Origin: Ciona intestinalis
Lineage: Eukaryota > Chordata > Ascidiacea > Phlebobranchia > Cionidae
Direction of reading: 5' to 3'
DNA: 64,000 nucleotides
NCBI RefSeq assembly: GCF_000224145.3
Contig: NW_004190338.2
Location: forward strand, 243,154 to 307,153
The notes below the pieces were generated by a model. It saw only the letters and a list, made by a program, of their open reading frames with translations, was not told where the DNA came from and did not search any database. Of the stretch, positions 1-11,500 are shown piece after piece. Positions within the stretch are counted from its first letter, which is position 1; each line of letters opens with the position of its first letter. Both the position numbers and the translations under genes were made by a program.

Positions 1-432
1 CGTAATGCAAGCAAATTACAGCGATTAATCATTTTTTTGAAGCTTTATTATTTGATATATAAGTGCAAGAATTTTATCCAAAAAAATTATAAACCCGTTT
101 TAACTGTTATCATTGGGGCCAAAGAAACAATCTAAGAGCAAAATTATTATTTAGTGGCCACGAACTGCAGGATGACANNNNNNNNNNNNNNNNNNNNNNN
201 NNNNNNNNNNNNNNNNNNNNNNNNNNNCTATGACGTAATAATGTTACGTATATTACGTAATGCAAGCAAATTACAGTGATTAATCATTTTTTTGAAGCTT
301 TATTATTTGATATATAAGTGCAAGAATTTTATCCAAAAAAATTATAAACCAGTTTTAACTGTTATCATTGGGGCCAAAGAAACAATCTAAGAGCAAAATT
401 ATTATTTAGTGGCCACGAACTGCAGGATGACA
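1..432. repeat. Duplicated segment on both sides of an assembly gap
   Basis: Bases 1-177 recur almost identically at 256-432, with only about two substitutions that I can see. The two copies are separated by a 50-base N gap (178-227). The copies sit downstream (minus strand) of the RPS15A first exon, so they belong to its intron or to the DNA beyond it. A gap of fixed size between near-identical copies suggests allelic or overlapping contigs placed side by side rather than a real tandem duplication. No coding content seen. Confidence 0.7.
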
Positions 433-595
433 ACGGCATATATAGGAATTTACAAAAGGCAGAAAAGGGTAACGAACTCTATTTTTAATGCGATTGGTAA
501 ACACTAGATGAGTAAGACAATACAGCATGATTATTTCATGCCTTATTTTGCACAAGAACAGTCCATTGTCAATACTCTGCCCACTGATCACTCAC

Positions 596-728
596 CGTGT
601 TTCATCATGACTGTCAGAAACTTGACGACGACCTTTGAACAGGGTCGAAGCAGGACTTGACGCTTGCCACGCTTTTCGGCATTGCACAGGCACTTGAGGG
701 CATCAGCGAGCACGTTCATGCGCACCAT
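596..728 (-). CDS. RPS15A: Ribosomal protein S15A (eS15A/uS8), first coding exon only
   Basis: Reading the minus strand from the ATG at 728 gives [12 protein letters not shown], then [22 protein letters not shown] and TVMMKHG. This is the N-terminal third of the 40S subunit protein S15A (about 130 residues in animals). The exon ends with a GT donor immediately after base 596 (CACG then GTGAGT). The remaining exons (the GYIGEFEIID part onwards) are not in the 595 bases to the left and must lie beyond the window edge or be lost in the gap. Upstream of the ATG, an acceptor TTCAG lies 20 bases before the start (exon edge at 748). This implies a 5' noncoding exon or spliced-leader addition. Identification is secure; the gene is partial because of the window edge. 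Confidence 0.95.
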
Positions 729-876
729 GGTGGCTGTGTGTTATGAACCTGAATTTATAATATAATTAATGATTTATTGATATAAGCACATACCGCATGC
801 AATAAGTGCAACTGAAGAGTCCACACAATCATATTCTAATCTCTAACAAATTGCTTTCTTATATTTTAGCTGCCGA

Positions 877-1376
877 NNNNNNNNNNNNNNNNNNNNNNNN
901 NNNNNNNNNNNNNNNNNNNNNNNNNNNNNNNNNNNNNNNNNNNNNNNNNNNNNNNNNNNNNNNNNNNNNNNNNNNNNNNNNNNNNNNNNNNNNNNNNNNN
1001 NNNNNNNNNNNNNNNNNNNNNNNNNNNNNNNNNNNNNNNNNNNNNNNNNNNNNNNNNNNNNNNNNNNNNNNNNNNNNNNNNNNNNNNNNNNNNNNNNNNN
1101 NNNNNNNNNNNNNNNNNNNNNNNNNNNNNNNNNNNNNNNNNNNNNNNNNNNNNNNNNNNNNNNNNNNNNNNNNNNNNNNNNNNNNNNNNNNNNNNNNNNN
1201 NNNNNNNNNNNNNNNNNNNNNNNNNNNNNNNNNNNNNNNNNNNNNNNNNNNNNNNNNNNNNNNNNNNNNNNNNNNNNNNNNNNNNNNNNNNNNNNNNNNN
1301 NNNNNNNNNNNNNNNNNNNNNNNNNNNNNNNNNNNNNNNNNNNNNNNNNNNNNNNNNNNNNNNNNNNNNNNNNNNN
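877..1376. other. Assembly gap (500 N)
   Basis: A run of exactly 500 N. Open frames reported across it are meaningless. The sequence directly right of the gap (1380-1452) is similar to 1662-1738, so contig order around the gap may be unreliable. Confidence 0.99.
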
Positions 1377-1379
1377 TAT

Positions 1380-1738
1380 AACATATTCCAAGCTGGTGCG
1401 TGCGAAAATTCTAAAAATATATTTTTATGACGAATATTAATATTCATAATTAAAAAAAAATTAAAATTAATTATTTTTTTAATGGGAATGGTATGTTAGT
1501 GACCAACATAGATGTATGCGGAAGTTATATTTTTGCAAAAAAAATTGAAAATTTAATATTTATATGATTCAAGTTATGGTCATACTTTTTAATATTTCAT
1601 ACCCAAGCCCCCATTTTTTTGAAGAAAAAAATGTTTCATTTTGTAGCTATTAAGTAGCGCTACAACATATTTAAAGCTGGTGCGTGCGAAAAATTTATAA
1701 ACATGTTTTTATGACGAATATTAATATTCATAATTAAT
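1380..1738 (+). repeat. Two diverged direct copies of a ~75 bp AT-rich unit
   Basis: The units at 1380-1452 and 1662-1738 share GCTGGTGCGTGCGAAAA followed by ATGACGAATATTAATATTCA. They differ by several substitutions and small indels. The left copy starts at the edge of the 500-base gap. I do not recognise the family. Confidence 0.6.
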
Positions 1739-3023
1739 ATTTTTTCGAATTTTAAATTTTTGATTTCAGAATCGGTACCGCTGGGGTCTAGTTAGTACAG
1801 TGTCCAAATTTTAGGTTGGTGGCACCAGTAGAAGGTATCGAAAATGGCCGCTAGAATATCTGTATTCTAGGATCACCTTGGTGTGTGATATAGGTTAGCA
1901 GTTTGCCTTTTCTACTATTACGTACATTAATTTAAATTTATCCTTGTTACTATGAAACTGAAAGTTGCTCCATATATTTATGAAACTATATACAGACCAT
2001 TTTCTGATTATTAACTAACTTTAAAACTGCACTGGTAGCCAAAAGACTGGTCTATAAATAGCCCACCAAAATCAAATGTTCGTAAGAGTGTCTGATCAGA
2101 ATGCAAGGTTTTCATTTCAGATTAAAATCAGAGAGATTCCACGCATAAAACATCATTTCAGACACCAAACTTTCGATGTGCGACTTTGCTAATTGCTAAC
2201 ATAGTTTTTTTTTTATTTAAATATTCTAATTAAACTGCCTATGTCATGTTATGGACAAGAATAAACTATTTGTTAACTTTGTGAAACAGAGCCAGACCTT
2301 TCTAATCGAATTTCAATAGAATAGTAGCAATTGAGAATTCGACATGTCGCTTTGTTTTAGATTAAACTACTTACCCAAATGACATAACTTTCAGTTTATA
2401 CTGACTTTTGAACATCACATACTTCCTTACCTTGCTCTATAATCTAAATATTAACTGATATCTTCATAATCTTGATCAAAACGGATGAAAACAGCCAACT
2501 CACCTTACCAGTTCGAAAAAGAACCAGACGTGATCCAAATCAACTACACGTTGGGCACGCCATCTAGTGTTAGCTTTGCAAACATTTGGGGTGGCTTGAA
2601 ACTACGAATATTTACACTCGTCTTATTTGCTAAGCAAAACAATAATGTACTTTTTTGTGTTCTTATATAACAAGTAAATTATAAATTTGAAAAGATTTAA
2701 TCAATCAATTTGATTTTATATGCAAAAATGCGTGAGAGCACGCTGTTTTTGCATTCCGATGGCCCTGCTTGTGGAGCTAGGGTTTCTTCAACGCAGGTTT
2801 AGTTGTAATGAACAAGCGACTGAAACGTCAATAACATGATTAATCTTCTCTGCCTAATGATTCTGTACAGATGTATTGACGATATAGTTCTGTGGGGAAA
2901 GATGGGACATTGTTAGCATCTCAATCCCCTATTATAGATATAGCGTCGCGCATCTGAATAAAGGCATTATAGTCCAGTCAGCTGATGGCGATAAGCAGCC
3001 AGCCAAAAAGTGTAATGAAATGG

Positions 3024-3213
3024 TAGGGTGGGGTAAGATAGGACACCTTTTCATTCTATTTTCTCGTTCCGTTTAGTAGTAAACAAAGCACATTAAAAGA
3101 ATTATAAAACTGTATCCTCATGACTCCTATACACCATTGTTAATTGTTTAAAATACGATCAGAACATTAGGATATTATGTGCTAAAGGTGTCCCATCTTT
3201 CCCCACCCTACTA
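3024..3213 (-). mobile_element. ~190 bp TIR element (MITE-like), reverse orientation
   Basis: The ends read TAGGGTGGGGTAAGATAGGA and its near-complement CCATCTTTCCCCACCCTA. The inside carries the family landmarks: GTAAACAAAG, a CTCATGACTCC stretch, GTTTAAAATACGATC and TATTATGTGCTAAAGG. The insertion appears flanked by TA. There is no room for a transposase, so this is a non-autonomous element. Confidence 0.85.
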
Positions 3214-3819
3214 TGTTATTTAGTTCACAGTTTTAGGCACACAGAAGCTCAACATCTTTTCTCTAAGAGTATGTTTGGTATGTAGATAGACATAGCCAAT
3301 ACACGCTATAGTGTTCTGTGCACGGACCAGTTGACTACAATAAATGTGCAATAAACCGGAACGCGTTATTGGATAAATGAAAAGAAATTCGAGGAGAACA
3401 GGCAGCCTGCAGGTTTTGAATTGCATAGCGGCATTGTATTTTGGAATCATTTTGCATTGCACGCTGCGTTGTACGGCGCCTTTACACGGCAGGTTTGTTG
3501 AAAGATGAAACAAAACCAATAATGACGATGCACGGTATACTGGTCGCCTTGGCAACATGTCCTAATATTTACCGATGCTCCCTAAAAGTAAATTTTCGCT
3601 CGCATTGTTCAGGTTTGTAAACAATTTTCGCCAAAGATCCTCAGTAGAACCAAAAATAATATTTTACAGTTTTCTTTGCAGTTTTCTGTAAATATTGATT
3701 TAAAAAATAACAAAAGTGGTCGCACCTTGTAATCGATTTAAGCCAAAAGGGATAGTAAAGCAGAAACAGATGTAAAATAATGGAATGTCCACATTATGTT
3801 GTTCTAGAGTATAAGAGGA

Positions 3820-4007
3820 TGCTGGGGGAAGATGGGACACCTTTACATTCTATTTTCTCGTCCTACGTGTTAGTAAACAAAGAACATTCAAAGAAATATA
3901 AAACTGTATCCTCACGACTCCCATAGACCGTTGTTAATTGTTTAAAACACGATCAGGATATTTGAATATTATGTGCTAAAGTTGTCCCATCTTTCCCCAC
4001 CCTACTG
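3820..4007 (-). mobile_element. ~190 bp TIR element (MITE-like), reverse orientation
   Basis: Same family as the copy at 3024. Left end GGGGGAAGATGGGACACC and right end GTCCCATCTTTCCCCACC are complementary. Internal landmarks include TTTTCTCGTCC, AACAAAGAACATTC and AAAACACGATCAGGATATT. Confidence 0.85.
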
Positions 4008-4484
4008 TATAACACATTGGCTCAAACATGTTCAATAAACTTGAAGATCCAAACAATAAATAGTACGGTATAGAAATAACTTAAAGCCCTGTTGTTAGAT
4101 TATATGTCAAATTTTACATAAACATCGAGTTTAATAAATACGGTTATAAGTATTTAAAGCGTGATAATATGAAAAATCGGAATGACTTTACAAAAATGTA
4201 ATTAATCTTTATTTGGATATAAAAGTACCGTGTACTTCGAAACGCACAAAATTAGTATCGTCTAGTCATGACAAGGACCAGGCTTGTCAAATTACAAGCT
4301 CCTTTCGGAGCTATTATCCGTTATATCTGTTATATATATAGTGAGCGCCACTACGGCGAAATAGGGATGATAAAAGTCATCACGCAAATCCTTAGCCGGT
4401 AACAGAATCTGTATCATGATTGAAATTATCTTCAATGAGATATGTTTGATATTCGATACAAGTCACGCAAATAAAACTTAACAT

Positions 4485-4675
4485 ATAGGGTGGAAAAGAC
4501 GGGACACCTTTAGCACATAATATCCAATTATCCTGATTGTGTTTTAAACAGATAACAACGGACCATGAGAGTCGTAAGGATAGGTATTTTTTAACCTTTG
4601 AATGTTCTTTATTTACTACCATATGGAACGAGAAAATAGATCGAAAAGGTGTCCCATCTACCCCCACTCTACTAT
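4485..4675 (+). mobile_element. ~190 bp TIR element (MITE-like), forward orientation
   Basis: Starts TAGGGTGGAAAAGACGGGAC, continues TTTAGCACATAATATCC and ends GGTGTCCCATCTACCCCCAC. It directly abuts another copy at 4676, sharing the TATAGTA junction. Confidence 0.85.
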
Positions 4676-4872
4676 ATAGTATGATGGGTTAAGATGGGAC
4701 AACTTTAGCTTCTAATACTAAAGCATTCTGATCGTGTTTTAAACAATAAATAACGATTCATAGGACTCGTGAGCAAATATGCGTTTAATTCTTTGAATGT
4801 TCTTTGTTTAACAGCAAATGGGATAAAAAATAGAAAGAAAAAATTGTCTTATATTTCCCAACCTAAACCATA
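4676..4872 (+). mobile_element. Decayed TIR element adjoining the previous copy
   Basis: Same orientation as the neighbour at 4485 but more diverged: GGGTTAAGATGGGACAAC at the left and TTGTCTTATATTTCCCAACC at the right. The head-to-tail pair may reflect insertion of one element next to another at a TA target. Confidence 0.7.
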
Positions 4873-5647
4873 TGTTCACAATGGCAATATTTTCATCATT
4901 TAATATATAGAGATTATTAGGAAGTTGTCGATTTGTCATTCCTGCTGCATTATAAATAAATTATACAACGTGTATGAGATGAATCAATGTATACGTACGG
5001 CTTCCTTTCGTTCTGGGTTATTGGTAGGTAAAATTTCTGCACAATCATGGCGCTACTCTTAATTGTTAATGTCCGAGCTGTGCGTCACTCGAGAGTCGTG
5101 ACCAGCCAGCGTTTTAATATTAGCAGTTTAGCGTCGTTTCAGGACACACCTTACTATATACATAGCTGAGTTATAAAAATATTTTTCGCAAGGATAAATG
5201 CGTCGCATGCGGAAGGCCGAGGGCTATTTTGTTGTAAAAGGGTTGCTATTATAGTGACAGAACGGTAGGGCTTTGGTGCTGCTTTCATGTGTCGGTTTAA
5301 CGTTTGAAGGTACTTGGCATCACGATTCGTCAAAATATAAGGAACCCGCTAGGTCTAGGTGGATCACATTTATGGAAACCATCGGTGTATAATTGAGAGT
5401 CGGCTATGCAGAGCAGTGAAAGTAGCTGAGAAGAATATAAGTTTTTATTGGTCCAAAATGTTGGTATTGTGTTGTTGATATCGAAATTACCTTCCTCTGT
5501 AACAACAAACTCATTATAATTATTTGTGACGTTAACGTGCTTAAGGAAAGAACAATATTTTGACTTCCTAAAGTTTATTTGAGATATAGTTTTCGGATTA
5601 GGCGTACGTCACTCGCAATGTGCGCTGTAGTATATATAGTTGTACAT

Positions 5648-5670
5648 TATATATATATATATATATATAC
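5648..5670. repeat. TA dinucleotide microsatellite
   Basis: About eleven TA units in a row. Open frames that cross this region are translations of the repeat and flanking noncoding DNA. Confidence 0.9.
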
Positions 5671-6358
5671 AAGCAGGTGCCAGCTAATGTGCGCAAAAAT
5701 AATTTTCGTATTACGACAGTTTTCTCAAATAAACGAATGCAGATTGAGCTGCGTCGCGAAAGTTTCAAAAGTTGTAAAACATTCCTTTTTTGCTTCGGTT
5801 CATTTGGGTTTTCTGCCATTTGACCGAGAAGGAGAGTTCGTCCTATAATAACGAAGCGTAACCAGGAGCAAGTGCATAAAACGTGCGTTTTTTTAATAAA
5901 ATTTAAGGTCCGTCGACGTCGCTTGTCTAAGGGTTATATAATCCATCGCAATGAAAGAACTGTAATTTAAATAAAACAGCTGTTTTACTTCCAGAACAAA
6001 TGTAATAATTCAGTTAGTAAAAGTAATAAGCTGTTTTCGTTCAAAGTAGCAAAAACGTGTTTTAAAAAAACACGCCCGTTCGTTTTTTTGTTTATGCTTT
6101 ATTATGCAAAGCAACGCGGTACAGCGAACAGCTTTAAAATTCGCCCATCAATTGCTTATGTTACTCGGAATACTAGCTATCATTTTTTCAATGTTCTCAA
6201 ATTATTTTCATCAATTTAATAGTACAATTCCGTTACCATATTTAAAGCGTGTGTTTCTGGCTATCATATTGTCAATATACTTGGGATGTATTGGTCAATA
6301 ATACAATTACGTTACCTTTCTATAGAAGAAATATGTAACGGCACATATGTACGTTTAA

Positions 6359-6430
6359 TATAGACGCAGTCGTATAGCAAAGCCATAGACGCAGTCGTAT
6401 ATATAGACGCAGTCGTATAGCAAAGCCATT
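6359..6430 (+). repeat. Short tandem repeat, three copies of a ~25 bp unit
   Basis: The unit ATAGACGCAGTCGTATA, with or without GCAAAGCC, occurs three times in direct order. No coding role seen. Confidence 0.75.
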
Positions 6431-6635
6431 TATTTCATTGCATTCGGTGACGCATAACCAGACTTGTACATATCCCCATATCACTGTTACACTGCATAAT
6501 GTTTCTCCACATTACTTGGAACTGAAACGTGAATAGGCGTGAGCTCATCGTTGATATCATTTGCATCAATGCGTATAAGACGAGACAGTGTGCTTGAAAT
6601 ACGCAAACAATAAACAGATTATAGTGTGATATGAC

Positions 6636-6826
6636 ACGGGGGGTATAAGCTGTGATATAAACAGTTGAGCACCTATATCCTGTGTTTTATGGTTGTGTTT
6701 AAACAATTAACAACGTCTTTTTAGAGTCGCGAGTCTACGGTTATATTTCAGTGTAAATATATTTTTTTACCATCAATTGTGACAAGAAAATAAAATCGTG
6801 GACCATCTTACCCCACCCTAGAATAT
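6636..6826 (+). mobile_element. Decayed TIR element, GGACCATC subtype
   Basis: Retains the GTGTTTAAACAATTAACAAC core, GAGTCGCGAG and the right end GGACCATCTTACCCCACCC. The left end is degraded. The terminal GGACCATC replaces the GTCCCATC of the commoner subtype. Confidence 0.65.
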
Positions 6827-7838
6827 GATCCAAAGAAAATTTAGGGTAAATCAAAGCAGTAAGACGCGGATGGTATTCAGTTTTGTATTTTACGGACGAA
6901 AACGCTGTTTTACTACGACAGACATGTCGTAGTAAATAAATAATTTGTAGAGTGATTTGTTTAATGTTTTGTATACACTATCCAAATTGTTGCAAAATCT
7001 CGGCAACTCAATGCTCCCACGCTCTAAACAGTTACAATGCCGTTGACGCGAGATTAAACCGAATATGAGAAAAAGGCGCTTGGCAAAGCAAACTTATTGA
7101 GCTGCACGGTTTTAAATTCAATACCTTCGCGCTGGCGGCTCGACCACCAAGCAAGAGACTGCAGTTGCCCGCGTTGTTTTAATCAGAGCAAATGCGCATC
7201 TTGTGAGTGTTTACCAGTAGCTTTATAGTCAAGTACAGTTAATATAAATTTTTATTCGTAATTTCGATAAGTCGAGTAATCATGAGATTGCACGTTTGAG
7301 AGGAAATGAATAAGTTAATCAGATGTAATTAGTCAGACACCCTTTCCACGAAAGCCTCGTAGTGAAGCAACAACAATCTTGTTTTATTTCATGACGTATA
7401 AAAGAGCAGTTACGTCATGACAGGCGTGTCAGTCGCGTAGTATCAGCCCACGGCAACTGTCGTGTTTAAACAGTAGGTGGAAAACGCAGTGGGGTTTGGA
7501 CTATTGAGAGATTAATACATAAAATAGGTAGAATGTTACATAAAAAAACGCCACTTAGCTGGACAGCAACAGCCAAAAGCGCAGATTTCTTTTCTAAAAA
7601 GAAATACACTTTTTGACCTAAGGCGCGGACGTTTTGCAGAAAGATTTACGATTTGTTTTAGTTGATCCAATGATCAGACGTTATGCAAAAAAAGCGTAAC
7701 AGTTTGTTTTAGTTGGCTGTAAGATCCAATGCGACGCTGAACGTTTTTACTTCTCTGGTGAAATTCCAAATTGAATTGAAACGTTTTTTGAGGGATGCTA
7801 AGTGAGTGGCTGTGAAATTGCATTGTGTGTTCTATACA

Positions 7839-8010
7839 TAGTAGGTTGGGGTAAGATGGTCCGTAGTTTCATTTTAATTTATCGTCCCATTAAGTAGTAA
7901 ACAAAGACTGTTTACTGTTTAGCGAATTGTATAACCATATCCTCACGACCGTAAAAGCGATATTGATTGTAATAAATCGGTTAGACAATGGGGTGTTATG
8001 CATAATATCC
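7839..8010 (-). mobile_element. TIR element, GGTCC subtype, right end decayed
   Basis: Left end TAGGTTGGGGTAAGATGGTC, then TCGTCCCATTAAGTAGTAAA and CCTCACGACCG. The right part reads TTATGCATAATATCCCA and lacks a clean terminus. It lies 0.6 kb upstream of the membrane-protein gene. Confidence 0.65.
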
Positions 8011-8593
8011 CACAGTGCTACACAGCATACACATGGTATGCGGTTTAGTATATATATAGGTCAAATATGTGCAGCGAATTGAAAATGAATTTTCTCCTGA
8101 CTCGACCTCACCCAGTAAACAGTATCCTAAGTTCATGCTTTTCATCCTATGGTATTAAACATATCAATTTAGTAGAATAACCCCCCTTCTGAGCATAGGA
8201 CGTGCCAATTAGTTGTCGTCGTAGCAGCGTAACTAGCTATTGAAAGCCAAGCAATTAAGCGTGATGTATAAGAATGTTTTATCAATTGATTCTAAAGTAT
8301 CGACAAAAGAATTTTGATTTGTAGTTACAGTTTTTAAAATAGGAAGACTTTAATATGTTGTAGGCTATACGCAAAGTTATATTCAAATACGAATCCCGTT
8401 CATTTCATGCATTGACAGTATATAGCCAGCGGCAGAAACCTATATTTACTGTAGTTTTATAATATGTACGTGGTGCGGCAATACGCAGACTAAACTATAA
8501 AGTGCAAATGCGCTACGTACAAAACACGTTACGAGCAACAACTCTTTATGATTAGTTTACCCGTACCTTATCCATCCTGCACAGGGTTTTACA

Positions 8594-11500
8594 ATGTTAG
8601 GCACATACTTGGTGTATACTGTCTTTGCGATTTTAGCTTCTATATCAGAAGCTCACGTGAGGTTAACCTTTCCCCCAGCAAGACGTTATGCATTGGATTT
8701 CCTGGACAACGGGCGAACTAGAGGCCCTTGCGGGTTCCAACCGTACGCAGGTACAGTAATTTTTTCATAAACTTGTGCGTTTATGTAACCTATAACAAAA
8801 CCTAACTTTGACGCCGTCGAGAATCCACCATTAATTTTATCAAAAACATTATAATTATATTTGTTGTTAAAATTAAGCCTTAAATCGTAAGGTAAAAAAA
8901 ATTGGGTGTAGTAATGTAGTAGAACGATACAGTATTTAATGTAACTATAAATTTGAAATTAAGGATGTCTTAAATTATTAATGGCGCTCGCTTGCCCCAC
9001 TGATTGGCCAAAGGCACACGATCACTGTAATTTGGGCAAGAATTATTGAAATTGGATAATTGTTTAAGAGATTATCTATAACGATATTAGGTTTCTTCTG
9101 TTGTAGGGTGGTCCAAGGTCATAAACTGTTGTAAACACGCTAATTATACAAGGCATTATGCACTGAGAGATTATGTGCAAACGTGGAGATCATGAATTTT
9201 TAAACACGTTCTACGTTACTATACAGATAATCGTTTTCCTTCAAAGCTGAAAAAATAATGGTCAGCGAATGGACTCTTGGAGCTCGAAACTTCTTTGTTG
9301 TGCCGCTTTGGTGATAGTAGTTATTTTTTCAGTATTTTAACTGCTTCGGTATCGTTTCAGGGGCACCAAGAACTACACTGATAGAGGGCACGAAATTAAG
9401 AGTGACATGGCACCTCGCGTACTCACACAGGGTAAGCGCATGATGTTATATGTAAGAGGTATCACAACGGAGTAAACTGTAAAGTGTACACATCGATCAG
9501 ATTAAACGGGTTCTCCCATTAATATCGTAGATAAATAGTCACATCAAAGTAATGCTATATACATCGTTCATCGAACATACTTTTGCAACAAAACTGCAAC
9601 TTTCTCTTTCAGGGCGGCGCACAAATTCAGATTATAAAAGAGAATCCCTTCGTCGTTGTGACCAGTCTTACGGGCGGAGCGTTCTTGTTTCAAAATGATT
9701 CAACGTAAGTTAATATCGTAACCTTTTAATCTCAACGTCTTAACCTTTTTACGTTGTACATAACCAGAATTACAGCTAAATTTGCTTTATTTTGTTTATT
9801 TTTTACAGTCGCCAATATGCTGACGTCGTTTTGCCGGTGAATTACACTTGCGACTCGTGCGCTATTCGTTTGTTCCGACAAGCTTCTGAGTGGGGTGGTG
9901 CATACCGATTTTGGAGTTGCAGTGACGTAACCATTTTACGTCATCCAAATGCGTCATCGGCAGTTTGTGCAGCCACTCCAACGGCTGCACCAATCGGTAA
10001 TGGAACCGGTGGAGTGATTGGAGAACCAGAACCAACAGCCCAACCAAGACCAACTGGAGAACCAGAACCGACAGCCGAACCAAGACCAACTGGAGAACCA
10101 GAACCTGAACCAACTGGAGAACCAGAGCCAACAGGAGAACCAGAACCAACTGGAGAACCAGAGCCTGAGCCACAGCCCAATGGTGGTGGGCAAACTGCTA
10201 CTATGAACCTGTGTCAACCAGCGGAACCACTTCTATATAATCAATGTTATGTTGGAAAATGCTTGAACAACGGCACCTGCGATCCAGTCACTGGGTTATG
10301 CAGCTGTGTGAAACTTTTCTCTGGTGATCGTTGTGAAAATAAAGGTATTTCTTCATAATTGTATTCTTTGTATCAGAACTTTAGATTTAACTTTTTTATT
10401 GTTTTGTTCTTCACAGATCAATGTTGGGTGGATAGTGATTGTGGACGTGGAAGATGCATAGACACCAGGAGCACAACTTATCCTAAACTTATGTGTTACT
10501 GTGAAGCTGGGTGGCATGGAGAGAGTTGCGATACAAGTGAATATGAATATTATTGCACTAGTTTAAGTGGGCAAAGTAGTTTGCTCATTTGCCTCTTATG
10601 GAAGGTCCAAATTCAGTTGTCACTCATCTGTTTAAAATAAGAAAATCGCCAAAATATTTACCCATAAAGTTAAAGTGTGGTAATTAATAAACGGGAAAAA
10701 TGTGTGTGGAATAGAACACTTATGGTATAACAACTGTCATTGGCCTGACAGTCGATAAATAAAATGCATTCATTCAGTGTTTTTAAAATCATAATTTGGT
10801 TTCAGTTATAAACTGGTACTCAGGTTTCCACCCCTTGTAATATTTCCCAGGCTCTGATATCGTTGTTCAGCAAAACTATTCGAGCAACCCTGATTACTGG
10901 ACAAGAGAGCTCAGTCCTGGGAACATCTACGTTCACTGGAGACTTGTGAGAAATAACACAGAAATTGAGATTGCTGTTCGTGCTAAAACTCTCAGTTGGG
11001 TGGGCATTGGTTGGAGGCCAAGAGGTTTAACAACTAGATGCAAGAGTTTCCCATACAGCGGTTCTAGGCCTACTTTGGACCGAGCTTATATGGATATTGT
11101 GACAGCTTTAAAGAGCCAACCAATTGTGGCCGTAAGTTCATAAGATGTTATACTGTGGCATGATTGTACTTTAAATGTATGTGTTATTTCAGAAAAATGC
11201 AACATTGGATCCAGAAATTGAAATTGAGAACTCGTTGCAAAGTAATATTGTAACTAGATGTTCCCCTGGTACTGGCACAGGTACACAACCAACTGGTCAA
11301 CCGGAACCAGAACCGACAGGAGAACCAGAACCAAGACCAACTGGTGAACCAGAACCAACAGGAGAACCAGAACCAAGACCAACTGGTGAACCAGAACCAA
11401 CAGGAGAACCAGAACCAGAACCAACAGGAGAACCAGAACCAGAACCAACTGGTGAACCAGAACCAACAGGAGAACCAGAACCAACTGGCGAACCAGAACC

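Larger units (their letters stand above)
749..8593. other. Gene-poor interval rich in short repeats
   Basis: I find no convincing exons here on either strand. The longer open frames lack protein-like composition, splice context or recognisable motifs. The interval contains a 500-base gap (877-1376), at least six copies of the ~190 bp inverted-repeat element described separately, a diverged duplicate pair near 1380 and 1662, a short tandem repeat near 6360 and a TA microsatellite at 5648-5670. The part from about 7.4 to 8.59 kb should hold the promoter and 5' end of the membrane-protein gene starting at 8594, but I see no clear TATA box. Confidence 0.5.

Noticed and set aside
806..1447. Long open frames at 806-1447 on both strands
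   Set aside because: They consist almost entirely of translated N from the 500-base gap.
2485..2670. Small plus-strand open frame starting MKTANSPYQFEK
   Set aside because: No homologue recognised, no splice or promoter context, repeat-rich surroundings.
9862..10217. Overlapping open frames on both strands of exon 4
   Set aside because: Shadows of the proline/glutamate coding repeat; only the plus-strand frame fits the spliced gene.
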